Shown: positions 1 through 11,631 of the stretch, one piece after another | Numbering within the stretch: position 1 is the first letter of the stretch | Layout: each line of letters starts with the position of its first letter | NCBI RefSeq assembly: GCF_031755915.1 | Contig: NC_083384.1 | Location: 18,693,001-18,757,000, forward strand | Origin: Ziziphus jujuba | Lineage: Eukaryota; Streptophyta; Magnoliopsida; Rosales; Rhamnaceae | Reading direction: 5' to 3' | Length of the DNA stretch: 64,000 bases | The notes under the pieces: model-generated | What the model saw: only the letters and a program-made list of their open reading frames with translations | The model's database searches: none | Told to the model about the DNA's origin: nothing | Program-made: the position numbers and the translations under genes

Positions 1-195
1 CCTGAGGTTCTACTCCACCTTTTGCTCAACAAACTCTGAAACCGAAATTAAATAAAATAAAAGTAAAAAAAAAACAAAAAAACAAAAAAAGAAGAAGCTT
101 CGTTGAGAGAGAAAGAGAAAAGAGAAAAGACAGGTGGAATTGAATATGCAAATGAAATTAAAAGAAATAAAAAGTTTGTGAGGTTATGGAGTGGG

Positions 196-204
196 GAGAG
201 AGAC

Positions 205-238
<34 letters not shown>

Positions 239-239
239 T
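196..239. repeat. (GA)n microsatellite
   Basis: Almost pure GA/AG dinucleotide run with a few interruptions. GA-rich tracts are common in promoters and 5' leaders of plant genes, but no coding sequence follows on either strand here. Confidence 0.9.
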
Positions 240-286
240 AAATTCACGGGCAGACAGACGGGGACCATGAAACGTTGGTTAGATGG

Positions 287-299
287 TTGACACGTGTCT
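287..299. promoter_or_regulatory. G-box (CACGTG) in possible promoter region
   Basis: A perfect CACGTG core lies at 291-296, directly after a TTGAC W-box-like core (287-291). The (GA)n tract is about 50 bases upstream. Such a cluster is typical of plant promoters bound by bZIP/bHLH and WRKY factors. The gene it would serve is not in the window, and the core can arise by chance. Confidence 0.3.
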
Positions 300-359
300 G
301 GATTGTGGGTGCGTGGAAGATATACGGGCGTCAAGGTAGGGTTTCGGCCATTAGAGATT

Positions 360-2050
360 GGCCGATAATTAATAGATTAATTGAGGTTAATTATTCAATT
401 ACTAAAATTAGACAAAATTTCCTAGCAAAAGTAAAAAATAAAATTGGATAATTTTTTTTATTTTTCTCTTGGAATTAAGTAATTGCTTTACAGTTGTTTA
501 CCACTTATCTTCCACGTAATAAACAATTTATTTATCAAATAATATGATAAAATGAAATTATTTTTATTTCATTGTCTTATATTTAGTTATATATATTTAT
601 ATTTAAATTATATTAATTTTTTAATTAATAAAATAATAATCCATTATCTATTTTGTAACCAAGACAATAAATATAAAATGAAAATTTAACTTTATTTGAT
701 TTTATAAAAATTAAATGGCATTGCTAGAATTAGGTGAAGAATATAAGTTCCACGCTTATCAAAATTTCAAATTAGAAAGAGATTATTTTTAATTTTTAAG
801 CAAACTGAAAACTACTTTGATTGACAATTTAAGTTGGTTGAGATTGATTGCTTGGCTTGTTATTAAAGAAAATAAATAAAAGAAAAAAAAAAGGTAAAAA
901 GAAGAAGAAGAAGATTTTGAGCTAGCAAATTCTAATTTTAATATTTCAGTAAAAACAAAAAAATAGGGCAACTTGAAATTAATCAACGGCATTCTAAACA
1001 ACCATGAAAACATGAAAAAAGCATTGAGAAACTCCTATCTCATGCATAATCCAAATACCTAAAATCCCATTTTAACTCAATTAGGGTGAGCATCAAGAAA
1101 TATTGCATATTTTTAATGTTCAACAACTTCAGTCAGCCATAACATCATCGATGCACTTTTTTCTCATAAATCAAAGCAAATAAGGCCATTCATTTTGGTC
1201 AACTTCAAAACCATCCATTTCTTCACAACCAGAGATTATGGGAAGTAATGTGGGAAAATAGTGGGTAATTTCTAAAGCTCTAATGACTTGTATGGTACCA
1301 TTTATAAGAATTTGGAATTGTATTATTTTTATCCAATACTTTGTTTGGGAATGTAAATAGATTGGATAATTAATACCCTCCACATTTTTTTAATATGATC
1401 TATGGTGTATTAGTAATATACTATAATTTGTTGGCATTATATAATGCAAAACAACTCCAAAATGCAAGAAAAAGGCAGAGCAAGTGAATACAATTGGCAA
1501 ATAACTACATTAATACACCCATTTCAAAACGATCGAAAAAAGCTCAGTTGGCATCCATAAAAACGATCGGAGTGTATGTGATATAACCCATAAAAATTGA
1601 TCAAAGGAACAAAATTAAAAGGAGGAAAAAGGGTTTTGAGAGGGGGAAAAAAAAGAACTCTGCAGCAAGGTATTCAAGAACGGCATAGAATGACAAAGAG
1701 GTAGACAAAATAAAATAGCAATCAAGTTTTTCGGGTAAAACGATAAGGGATTCAAGAACATGCACACTGGCATACTGGTTGTTCTTGAGGAACCAAGCAC
1801 ACAGCCAATTGGGCAATTGGAGACCAACATTGAGAGATCTCATTACGGATTTGAGGCCCTTTAATTTGCCTCTGCCTCTTTTTGTGGTGGTTATAGCTGC
1901 TGCTATGGAGTTTGGTGGAAAATAATAAAATAAATATTGGAAAAATAAAGATAGATGGAAAATATTTTATCAATGACAAAACCAGGAAAAGAAATACAAT
2001 AAATTAGATAATAAAATAACATAATTATATAAATTATGAACCTATAAACC
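360..2050. other. AT-rich intergenic DNA, no recognisable gene
   Basis: Mostly A/T homopolymer-rich sequence. Short open frames exist on the minus strand at 1,171-1,383 and 1,601-1,979. The second block is open in several overlapping frames, which suggests either chance or an old coding remnant. I do not recognise either product and see no splice or codon pattern that settles it. Confidence 0.5.
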
Positions 2051-2054
2051 ATAA

Positions 2055-2150
2055 GGATACTTTTGGTATGCAGGATAGATTTGAATCGAATTGGACCGGA
2101 CAAAATAAGTGTGGATCGCACAAAATTGGACTAGTTATCACATGTTTGGT
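2055..2150. mobile_element. Candidate terminal region of PIF/Harbinger-like element
   Basis: After a TAA (2,052-2,054) the sequence begins GGATACTTTTGGTATGCAGG. This resembles PIF/Harbinger terminal inverted repeats, which often start with G-rich bases followed by a TTTGGT-like core and use a TAA/TTA target site. It lies outside the transposase and Myb-like remnants, on their 3' side. I did not find the matching inverted end beyond 5,470, so this boundary is tentative. Confidence 0.35.
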
Positions 2151-2199
2151 GCATAATTAGATTGGAATGAACTAGTTTAGAATTATTGAAAATAAAAAA

Positions 2200-3125
2200 A
2201 ATAAATTATATATTATATTTACAAAAAAAACATTATATTTAATTAAAGTTGTAAATTTATATATTTATATTTACATATAATTTTAATATTTTTTTACACC
2301 CACAAGTTATATTAATATATTGTTTTAAAAATAAATTAAAATAAAATTATAACATGGTAAATCATAAAGAACAATTAACTAAAAAAAAATTAACATTATA
2401 TTTAATTAAGAGCTTGTTGATAACATAGGAATATTCATCTTCACTTCATGCGCATATATATATATATATTCTTAGGTTTAGTTTTAAGTAGTATTGTATG
2501 CATAATATATGTTAGATTTTGTTTGAATAGTCTACTTATACAACCAATAAGTAAATATACCTATCGACAACAATCCGAATAAACAATTTAATATAAAACC
2601 ATTAATCCATTCGTTGTTCTATTTAGCATGTATATTTATAGTGGTATTTTGTATTGGATTTGACTCATTGGGGTTTTTCATCATTTGTTCTACATACTCA
2701 ACATATTCAATTTCAGCTTCTTCAATGGTATGATATACTTAATATACATTATCTTTAAATCCGTGCACTTGCTTATGACATTCAGGCCAATAATTATATA
2801 TCTCTGGTTGTCTACCTTCAAACACAATACAAGTTTTTTTCTTTGTCATTCAATATTTCTGCATATAATGATAAATGATAGTGTAATTAAAAAAAAAAAA
2901 TAATACCTCAATCATTCAAACACATAATAATATAATAAAACATAACATATAATCATAAATATGTCTTCAAATACATAATAATAAACCAACATCCACTAAA
3001 ATATAACATATGTCCATAAGTTTTAAAATAAAATGCTTATAAATGTCATCCCCTCAAACATAGACATAAATATATAATTTACAACATGACTCATTCAGTT
3101 ATTTAAAAATTTAGTAGCAAATTCA
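2200..3125. other. AT-rich non-coding stretch inside Harbinger-like region
   Basis: Very AT-rich sequence with a short (TA)n run near 2,453-2,469 and poly-A. The only open frame (2,685-2,903, plus) has hydrophobic low-complexity composition and no recognisable domain. Probably the 3' non-coding part of the transposon remnant. Confidence 0.5.
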
Positions 3126-3129
3126 ATAT

Positions 3130-3840
3130 TCACCTCATCCGTTTCAGTAATCTTGTAAGCCCCACATCTAAATATTTTGGATAATTGGCTTCATATTTAT
3201 CAAACTTCTCAGATAATTGATTGAAAATTGAGATGCTACCTCGCCAACCTTTTGCAAGGTCATCATCTTTTAGTTTGGACTTCTTCTTACTTCTTGATTG
3301 GGATTGTGTAGAAGGTTCACTATGTATGGTTTGATTCATTGATATTGGAGAATATACATTATTAAAGTGTTCATTTGCACCCTCCATAATGATATCATTA
3401 ACCATATCAATTGGAGTTTGTGCTCCAAATCCTATTGCACTTTCCTTCCCAAATATGTTAGAAAGCGTCTCCTATATTGAAAAAGGTTTACCTCTCAAAC
3501 CTTTTTATATTTGGATTACTCTAAAATAAAGAAAAAAAAATTATGGAAAAAAAAATGTTCATATATTATGAAAAAATGTAAGAAACCAATTCAAAAACTA
3601 AATAAAAGTAGATGTTAAAAAATTCAAAACCTGCATGTAGGATTTCCAAGCTTCATCATTATCAACCTCCATACATTTAAGCAAGTCATTCCATCCAAAT
3701 CCACTCTTTTGCAGCATATCATATATTATACCATATTGTTTCTTCCACTTTTTCATCTTTGACTCAATATGTAGATTAGCTAGCAACCTTGAGTTAGGAC
3801 ACATCTCAGACAATTGCCTCTCAATCATATTGAGTGTTCC
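3130..3840 (-). pseudogene. Myb/SANT-like accessory protein of PIF/Harbinger element (decayed)
   Basis: Two minus-strand open stretches (3,828-3,598, then 3,405-3,130) read as one protein broken by stops and an AT-rich, intron-like gap. The N-terminal part holds MKKWKKQYGIIYDMLQKSGFGWND, written here only as its key pattern: K-W-K-x-Y near residues 27-31 and SGFGW near 42-46. This matches the plant Myb/SANT-like DNA-binding domain found in PIF/Harbinger ORF1 proteins and in host L10-interacting MYB-like proteins. The C-terminal part has a basic KKKSKLKDDDLAKG stretch and an I-x-x-L-x-x-K-F-D-K-Y motif typical of the same family. ORF1 proteins help the transposase bind DNA and reach the nucleus. 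It lies downstream of the transposase on the same strand, which supports one element. Confidence 0.6.
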
Positions 3841-4388
3841 AGATTTGAATAATCATGGGTCACAACATTACCCACTAGCTACAATCTCATCCAAAATAAT
3901 TAGCGAAGCATCTTTCTCACTCTTACTCCTTGTGTGCCTAAATTCATTTCCCCTATTATCATTACTACAACCTCCAACTTTCATTGCTATTTAAATGGAA
4001 ATGTCATGATATCAACCACACCAACCAGTGAATAAAATATAACAGAAATCTAAATTATTGCACATAAAATATATGATATTTCATAAAAATTATCCAAAAG
4101 GCTTCAAAAAACAAAAAAATAAAGCAGCTACAACATAATATTCTATATAACAATCAACTAATGACCACGATAGCGTCTCCACTCATCAAACTTTTCTTAG
4201 CTAACTCATCTCTCCAGATAGTCCATTGGTCTGAGGAAGGAATTGATCATATAATGTCATCCTCCCTACCAATTTCAACGCCTTCACTCATATCAAACTC
4301 AATTTCTTCAGGATCAAGTGATATTATATATAAGATGACAGGCTGTAATGATCTTAATTTGTGTTTTTGTTGGATAGAAAGATGAACT

Positions 4389-5470
4389 TCCTAAAAATTT
4401 CCACCGCATTTTGGAACCCCAAAGCATCTTTCTATGGCATTTCTAACATATGAATGCTTCAGATTGAAATACTCTTCATCATTTATGGGTGCACAACCAT
4501 CTCTCCATTCGGAAAGGTGATATCTTGTTTCTCTATATGGTGCAAGAAATCCTTCACCATTAGTGTAATCAACATTTACTAAGTAATAACAATCTAAAAA
4601 AGAAAAATACCTCTTCTCGATGCAAGGTTCAACCATTACAATGTACAATTTGAGAATTATTCTTACCGGTTGATACTATTAATCTATTTAACCTACTCAA
4701 TGCATCTTAGAGTCCTCTTGAATTTGAAGTGGAACCTTCGACCTAATCAAGTAATACAAATATGAATTTCCTATTCTAGTTATATACACCTAAGATATTT
4801 GTGGCTATCTCACACTTTCTTGTCTAATATCTTGGTTTATCGATTTCAGGTACATTTACCTTAATGTAAGTTCCATCTAATGCTTTTAAACAATTCTGTG
4901 TCATAAACAAAAGTACCCAAGTAAGATAATGTTGGAAATAATATATTTACCTCAATGTAAGTTCCATCTAATGCTTCTAAACAATTCTATATCATAAACA
5001 AAATTACCCAAGTAAGATAATGTTACAAATAATCTAAGTATAATATTATTAACCAAACTAATCCATAAATATACCCTAAATATTTACCATCTATCATTCA
5101 AATAATTATTTGACATAGGTTATGGATGTCTTAAGAAAATCCCATGTAAGCATAACACTCCATTCAACACTGAATTGAAGTACCTCCTAATTATCTTCCT
5201 CTATCTATAGAATCTAGTGATAATTATACCGTTTATTGTATAACGAGCAATTATATGTAGAAACATATACACTTACTCTTCTAATATAACATTTTCATCT
5301 ATTTAAATATATCCATCATGATGTAATAACTCATATAAAATAGCAAATGTTCTTTTATCCATCATAAGTTGACTAACACAATCCATATCATTGTCCAACA
5401 AACTATTTACCAAATATGTACGTAATTCTCTAATCCTAGTGATTCAATTCCTAACACTTATATCATTTCT
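4389..5470 (-). pseudogene. PIF/Harbinger transposase (DDE_Tnp_4) pseudogene
   Basis: Reading the minus strand from 5,470 to 4,389 gives successive pieces of a plant Harbinger transposase. First is an N-terminal segment with MMDKRTFAILYELL (around 5,365-5,320), then ALDGTYIKVNVPEID (around 4,900-4,850), then DYTNGEGFLAPYRETRYHLSEW and RNAIERCFGVPK (4,590-4,400). The DDE nuclease excises and inserts the transposon. The first Asp (in ALDGT) and the Glu (in RNAIER) are present, but the second Asp appears changed to Asn in the STSNSRGL segment. Several in-frame stops and a 91-bp internal duplication (4,856-5,037) break the frame. Function is therefore lost. Confidence 0.8.
4856..5037. repeat. 91-bp tandem duplication inside transposase
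   Basis: AATGTAAGTTCCATCTAATGC occurs at 4,863 and again at 4,954, and the similarity continues through CCCAAGTAAGATAATGTT. The copy unit is about 91 bp and covers the part encoding the first catalytic Asp region. It is a local duplication within a dead gene. Confidence 0.8.
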
Positions 5471-5544
5471 AATTCGCCATTATGCATACATGTACATAAG
5501 TTTGAGGTGTTAGTTACTATGATCATCAAAATACAATGTTCTAT

Positions 5545-5785
5545 TCATAATCATTGAAAAAAATAAGAAAAATGAAAAAGAAAAAAAATAAAAGAAAATG
5601 AAAGAAAGAAAAAAAAAAGAATTTGAGTAAAGAAAAAAGAAAAAAAAGGAATATATATGTATATATATATATATCGGAAAATAAAAGCATTGATTGAGAA
5701 AAAAAAAAAAAAGAGAGAGCAAATTAGAAAGAAAAAGAAAACAAAAAAGGAAGAAAAAAGAGATTAATGATGATGATTCAATATT
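5545..5785. repeat. Purine-rich low-complexity tract with (TA)n
   Basis: Long run of A/G (GAAAAAG-type) on the plus strand, interrupted by a (TA)n run near 5,653-5,673. The apparent minus-strand frame here is almost only F, L, S and Y and is not a gene. Confidence 0.85.
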
Positions 5786-5789
5786 CAAT

Positions 5790-6380
5790 AAATGATAATC
5801 AATATAAAAATAATAGCTTTTGATTTTCCTATTTTTGTATTCAAAGGATTGAGTTGTATTAAAGGTAGTGAAAAGTTGTGATTTTGAAGATAAAAGTGTT
5901 ACAAGGAGTTACAGAGTTTGAAGGAAGGAAAGTGAAAAATATGTTTGAAGATAAAAAACAATGTTCTTTCTAAGTATATTCATTGGAATTTGATTTAAGT
6001 TTTTCTTTCGTATTATTTATTTTCTCATCATTTTTTTTTTCTTTTAGCCTTTTTAGCCTTTTTACCCTTCTGCCTTTACATTACAAGCTAGATAAAGATA
6101 TATTAATTCAAGGTGATGCATTATTCTACATTAATAAAGAGTAATTAATTATGTCAAGCATATGAAGTTTATATTTTAATTTTTAATCTCTAATCATTAT
6201 AGATTTATTTAATTGCATGATATTGATCTCCATAATTAATTTCATACAAAAACTTTAGAAGTAATGATTATGTTAAATGGAAAATAATGTGTTGAGTTGC
6301 ACAATTACTTGGATGCTATTTTTGAATTGATGATATATTCAATTTTCAAAGCAAAAATTATCCCGTTGAGTGCCAAGGTG
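5790..6380. other. AT-rich non-coding stretch
   Basis: No domain, repeat or long open frame that I can support. It may include the unseen distal end of the Harbinger remnant. Confidence 0.5.
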
Positions 6381-6383
6381 TAA

Positions 6384-6857
6384 GAGTGCGCATTTCTCTT
6401 ATTAGTGTGAGGATTTTTTGGATAAGTCAATGAGATTTGGGCCAAAATAAAAACCATGCAAGCTAGGTCCAAATTGGATAATATTATACTAGTGGAGCTG
6501 GGCCATAAATTTTGGATAAGACAGAATGATATCAGAGCCAAAAACCCAACTAAAAATGTATCAACGAGAATGTTGAGCCTAAAGAGGATGGATTGTAAAA
6601 CCTACAAAGCTTGAAGGATACGAGATAAGAAGGGGCAATATCAGTAAACAATACCACATCGCTTGGGAAGGACTTGGTTAAATGGTACAAAAAAGTGCAC
6701 ATTTCTCCTTGTAGACTTGGTTAAATGGTACATAAAAGTGGACATTTCTCCAATTAGTATAAGGCTTTTGTAACAAATGACTAGGATTTGGACCAAAACT
6801 AAATCGTGCAAGTTAGACTTAAAGCAAACAATATCATACTAGTAGAGTTAGGTCATG
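6384..6857. repeat. Pair of diverged direct repeats, LTR-like
   Basis: A ~120-130 bp segment (roughly 6,384-6,505) recurs at about 6,726-6,857. Shared landmarks include CATTTCTC, ATTAGTRTRAGG, a TTTGGRCCAAAA core, CGTGCAAG/CATGCAAG and ATATCATACTAGT/ATATTATACTAGT. Between them are phrases such as CCACATCGCTTGGGAAGG that are common in plant LTR sequences. This could be a fragment of an LTR or TRIM element, but no PBS, PPT or TSD was found. Confidence 0.5.
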
Positions 6858-6920
6858 GACCTGAGGTGTGACATAATTTTTTTAATGGTTATAGCTTTTG
6901 AAAATTATTTTTTAGTGTTT

Positions 6921-7495
6921 AGTTTTCTTATTTGCCATGGACTAGCAAATAATATGTTGGGAGGTATGATGAGTGCTAAATATTATTATTTTGCGGCCCT
7001 TATTTATGTTTATTATTTGTTTTTCTTAGTGAATTATGTTTAATTGGAATAAATATCTTTTTTTTTTTTTAAATTTTTGAAAGCAAGGAATAAATATCTA
7101 TTGATTCGACTATTTGCCAATTTTAAGTTAAAAAGAGTAAAAGATGAGATTTCTAGACTATTTTGGATTACTTTTAGAAGAAATATAAAAAAATACATTT
7201 TATGGAGCCTTTTAGTTTTTTTGTTTGCCATGGACTAGCGAATCATATGTTGGGAGGTATAATGAGTGCTAAATATTATTATTTTACGGTCCTTATTTAT
7301 GGTTATTATTTGTTATTTTCTTAGGTAATTATGTTTAATTGGAATAAATATCTTTTTATTTTTTTTTATTTTTGAAAAGCAAGGAATAAATATCTATTAA
7401 ATTGGCTATTTGCCAGTTTTAGGTAAAAAAAGAGTAAAATATATTTTGATTACTTTTAGAAGAAATATGAAGAAATACATTTTATGATGCTTTTT
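6921..7495. repeat. ~293-bp tandem duplication
   Basis: AGTTTTCTTATTTGCCATGG at 6,921 is repeated at 7,214 with small changes. Shared blocks include ATGTTGGGAGGTAT, GAGTGCTAAATATTATTATTTT, AATTATGTTTAATTGGAATA and AGCAAGGAATAAATATCTATT in the same order and spacing. The copies differ by substitutions and small indels, so the duplication is not recent. No coding content is apparent. Confidence 0.9.
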
Positions 7496-7499
7496 TTGG

Positions 7500-8640
7500 A
7501 GTTAATTCACTAGTTATTTATTCCAGTCATGATTTTCAGAAGCTTGATGATTTATTTTGAAGATTTGAAGATTTATTGTCTACTATATTTTATAATATTG
7601 GAGATTTTAACTTTATGCACAACAGTCATTGTTTTGATCATATTTTAAGCCATAAAAGGAATTTTTCAGTGCTTCTTGCTAGCATTAATTTGAATTCAGC
7701 GTATCGACATATACTTAGAGAATTTGAAATTGTATTTTATTGAAGTTTTGAACTAAAGGGGTTATGGACCATGTAAAGCGCAGACAGGGAGCTTATTCGG
7801 CTGAGGTTTTAGGGCCCAAAATGCCAAGCCGAAATTATTTTAATTGCTAAGTCAAAACCTTAGCCCTGATTTGAAAATTAAAGCCCAACAACTTGATTTC
7901 ATAATGAGCACTATCTGATATTTTCCATCTATTTCTGTGTTGACCTATTTTTGGGATATTAGGTGTCACTCCTATAATATAGGAGCTGAAGATTTTCAGT
8001 TGCCAATAGGATTGTTCATTTTATTTTTGTAACTTAGAATATAGGAAAAATATGAGGAAATCCTGCCTACCAACCTCCATTTCTTCTCCTCCATACCACT
8101 CAGCAATTTTCCACTGCAGTTTATTTGAAGCTTAAGGGATCTAAAAGAAGAAGAAGAGTGTTGATGCAGGACTATGGCCAGAGTGACAATTGAGCCTTTG
8201 ACACCATTATAGTATTTGTTTAATCTTTTCTATCCTTAAATTCTTGTATTATAAATTCTACCTAACATTATGAGTAGTAATTCACAGGCATAGCTTTCTT
8301 CTACACCATTCAATTGGTATTTATTTAATGATGTTTGATTTTGTTATCATGATATTTGATTTCTTTGGTTGTAGATGTGTTCTTAAATTTGAAGTTATCA
8401 ATTGGTTGTACAACAACAGCCTATTAATATAATAGTTGGATCTAAATTAATTAAAACAATGCTCTTCTTTGTGGGTTCGATACTTGGTTAATTAACCATT
8501 TTATATTCATATACTTACGAATGGAAATCTTACGACAATTGCCTAAACCTCAAAAAAAGTAAAGTGCCATGCAAACTTATCAATCTTGAACCACCAATTG
8601 GAGTATGTTCAATCACTAACTTCAACTTGGGAAAAGGCAG
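7500..8640. other. Intergenic DNA with no recognised feature
   Basis: Moderately AT-rich with no long frame. Two TTATTTAATNATNTTTGAT-like phrases occur near 8,320 and 8,350. I see no gene, LTR boundary or structured repeat that I can support. Confidence 0.5.
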
Positions 8641-8646
8641 ATTGAA

Positions 8647-9090
8647 TCAAGGGCACATTCCACCCACCTGAAATAGATATAACATTAGCATAAAAAGCTC
8701 ACTAAACAAATAAGGAGAAACAATATTCAATAAACCCATACATGGTGGCCAAGAATCTTGATAGATTCTAATTTTTTGTCCATTTTCCACGCTCCAAACA
8801 TCCATTCTCAAGCAGATTTCTATCCCAAAGCAAGCCTTTCCTAAAATAACAAGGTTTATAACCAACCCTAGCAGCACAAAAAGAAATTTGGGCAATATCT
8901 AGATTTAAGAACTTTACTTACTAAACTAAAATGTTTTAGACAAGTCTCCAACACTGTTTCACAAGTAAGGCCATAATAAACTCTTCTATTGGTCTAAAAC
9001 CTAAATCATCAAGAGTTTTTCACTGGTACATCTGCATCTAAAGCATCCAAAGAATACCTCCCATTTCTTTTTCCACCAAAAGATCCTTAC
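8647..9090 (-). pseudogene. LINE (non-LTR retrotransposon) ORF2 C-terminal remnant
   Basis: The minus strand, read across frames, gives the region after the reverse transcriptase of plant L1-type LINEs. WWKKK is followed by DDLGFRPIEEFIMALLVKQ (near 8,960), then VGYKPCYFRKGLLWDRNLLE (near 8,850) and VWSVENGQKIRIYQDSW (near 8,790). In intact LINEs this segment links reverse transcriptase to the zinc-knuckle/RNase H-like tail. Here it is broken by frameshifts and stops. Its upstream edge coincides with the start of the satellite array at about 9,090, so the array probably replaced or invaded the LINE. Confidence 0.65.
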
Positions 9091-11601
9091 CAATCTAGGC
9101 ATACATAGATATCTCAAGACCTAATTTCTGTATCTTATGTAGCATGCAAATTCATCAACCACTTATTCTCCAATTTATCTATCTATATATATATATATAT
9201 ATCTATATATATTTACTGAATTATATTCATATTAATGAAACATGACAAAAATCAAATTGAAAAAAAAAAAAAAAGAAGGAATAAGGCGATGCTTTTGATG
9301 ATAAAAGCATCACCTATTGGTTTGGTATTTAAAAAAAAATAAAATTGAAGCTCCTTAATTTAACAAACTTGCTGGTTAATATTGCAAAAATTCATTAAGT
9401 TAAAATTGCAAACAAAACAAAAAATCAACAGTACCAAAAAAAGAAAAAAGAACACAATTAGGCAATGCTTTCGATGCTAAAAGCATCACGTACTAATCTT
9501 TAAATAATTAAAAGAAAAGACATTGTCAATTTTTACTCCATATTGCTATTTAGTATGTTAAACAATACAACTAAAATCTTCACGCAACCATTGAATCAAT
9601 ATAAAAATCTTTGGTCTGTAAAGTAGATTACAAAGTGACAGCAGCAATATGCTTAATCAACACAGTGCATTCCTTAGGTTTTCACAATCTAGGTATACAC
9701 AAATATCTCAAGACCTAATTTTAGTATCTTATGTAGCGTGCTAATTCATGAACTACTTATTCTCCAATTTATCTCTATACATAAATGGTTTAAATTATAT
9801 GCATATTAATGAAACTTGAAAAAAAATTAAATTGAAAAAAAAAATGCTAGGCATAGGGCAACCCTTTTGATGATAAAAGCGTCGCCTATTGGTTTGATAT
9901 TTAAAAAAAGAAAAAGAAAAATTGAAGGTGCTTAGTATAACAAACAAGTTGGTTAATATTGCAAATATTCATTAAGTTAAAATTGCAAACAAAACAAATA
10001 ATCAAAAGTGCCAAAAAAAAAAGAACACAGTAAGGCGATACTTTCGATGCTAAAAGCATCACCTATTAATCTTTACATAATTAATAAAAGACTTTTTCAA
10101 TTTTTACTCCATATTGCGAATTAGTATATTAAATTATACTACCAAGATGTTCACGCAGCCATTGAATCAACATAAAAAACTTTATTTTGAAAAAATAAAA
10201 TAAAATAACAAAGTGACAAAAAAAAATTTGCTTAATCGAAACACAACTCTCCTCAGGTTTTCATAATATCAAGGTATACACAGTTATCTCCAGACCTAAT
10301 TTACGTATCTTATGCTTCATGCTCATTCACAAACCACTTTTTCCCCAATTTATCTAAATATATTTAGTTACCTAATTATATGTATATTAATAAAACTTGA
10401 CAAAAATTAAATTGAAAAAAAAGGCTGGAATAAGACGATGCTTTTTAGGAATAAAAGTGTCTCCTATTGGTTTGAAATTTTTGAAAAAAATAAAAATTTA
10501 AACCTCCATAATTTAACAAACAAGTTACTTAATATTGCAAAAATTCGTTAAGTTAAAATTGCAAACAAAAAAAATAATCAACATTTAAAAAAAAAAAAAG
10601 AACATAATTAGGCAATGCTTTCCTTGCTAAAAGTGCTGCAAATTAATCTTCAAATACTTAAAAAAAAAGACTTTGTCAATTTTTACTCCATATTACTAAT
10701 TAGTATGTTAAAGTATATGACCAAGATTTTCATACAGCCATTGAATCAAAATAAAATTCTTTCTTCTTAAAAAACGGATAATAAAGTGACAACAACACTC
10801 TGCCTACTGGACACACTGATCTTTTAGGGTTCTCACAATCTAGGTATACACATATATCTCAAGGTATAAATTATGTATCTTATGTAGCGTCTTAATTCAC
10901 CAACCACCTTTTACTTTTTTTCTATATATATATTTACTTAATTATACGCATATTAATAAAACTTAACAAAAATAAAATTGAAAAAAAAAAGGAGGAATAA
11001 GGTGATGCTTTTGATGATAAAAGCGCCGCCTATTAGTTTGATATTTAAAAAAAAAAAAAAAATTCAAGCTGCTTAATTTAACAAACAAGTTGGCAAAAAT
11101 TGCAAACATTCATTAAGTTAAAATTGCAAACAAAATGAATAATCAACATTGCCAGAAAAAGAAAAAAAGAATGCAATTAGGTGACGCTTTCGTTCCCAAA
11201 AGCATCACTTATTAATCTTTAAATAATTATAAAAAAGACTTTGTCAATTTTTTCTCCATATTGCTAACTAGTATGTTAACCTATACTACCAAGATCTTTC
11301 ACGCAGCCATTGAATCAACATAAAAATTTTTGTTATGAAAAATAGATAACAATTTGGACGCTAGCAATCTGCTTATTAGATAAATTGCTCTCCTAAGATT
11401 TTCACAATTTAGGTATACACAGATCTTTTAAGACCTAATTTCTATATCTTATGTAGCGTGCCAATTCATGAAACCATTTGTTCCCCAATTTATCTATATA
11501 TATATGTATATATATTTATATTTACTTAATTATATATATATATATATTAATAAAACATGAAAACAATCAAATTGAAAAAAAAAAAAAAAAAGAAGGCATA
11601 G

Positions 11602-11631
11602 GGCGACGCTTTTGATGATAAAAGCATCGCC
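11602..11631. repeat. Example H1 hairpin of the satellite
   Basis: GGCGACGCTTTT (11,602-11,613), loop GATGAT and AAAAGCATCGCC (11,620-11,631) form a 12-bp stem with one mismatch. The stem contains two CpG sites. Equivalent hairpins occur in essentially every monomer, and many have CG changed to TG or CA. Confidence 0.9.

Noticed and set aside
1171..1979. Minus-strand ORFs of 70-80 codons
   Set aside because: Open in several overlapping frames, no recognised domain, no supporting splice sites. Kept only as a note under intergenic DNA.
5510..5788. 92-codon minus-strand ORF
   Set aside because: Translation of a purine-rich tract, almost only F, L, S and Y.
9000..9090. Left CACTA terminus for the satellite locus (CACTGGTAC at about 9,020)
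   Set aside because: Does not match the inverted form of the 39,601 end and lies inside the LINE-like remnant.
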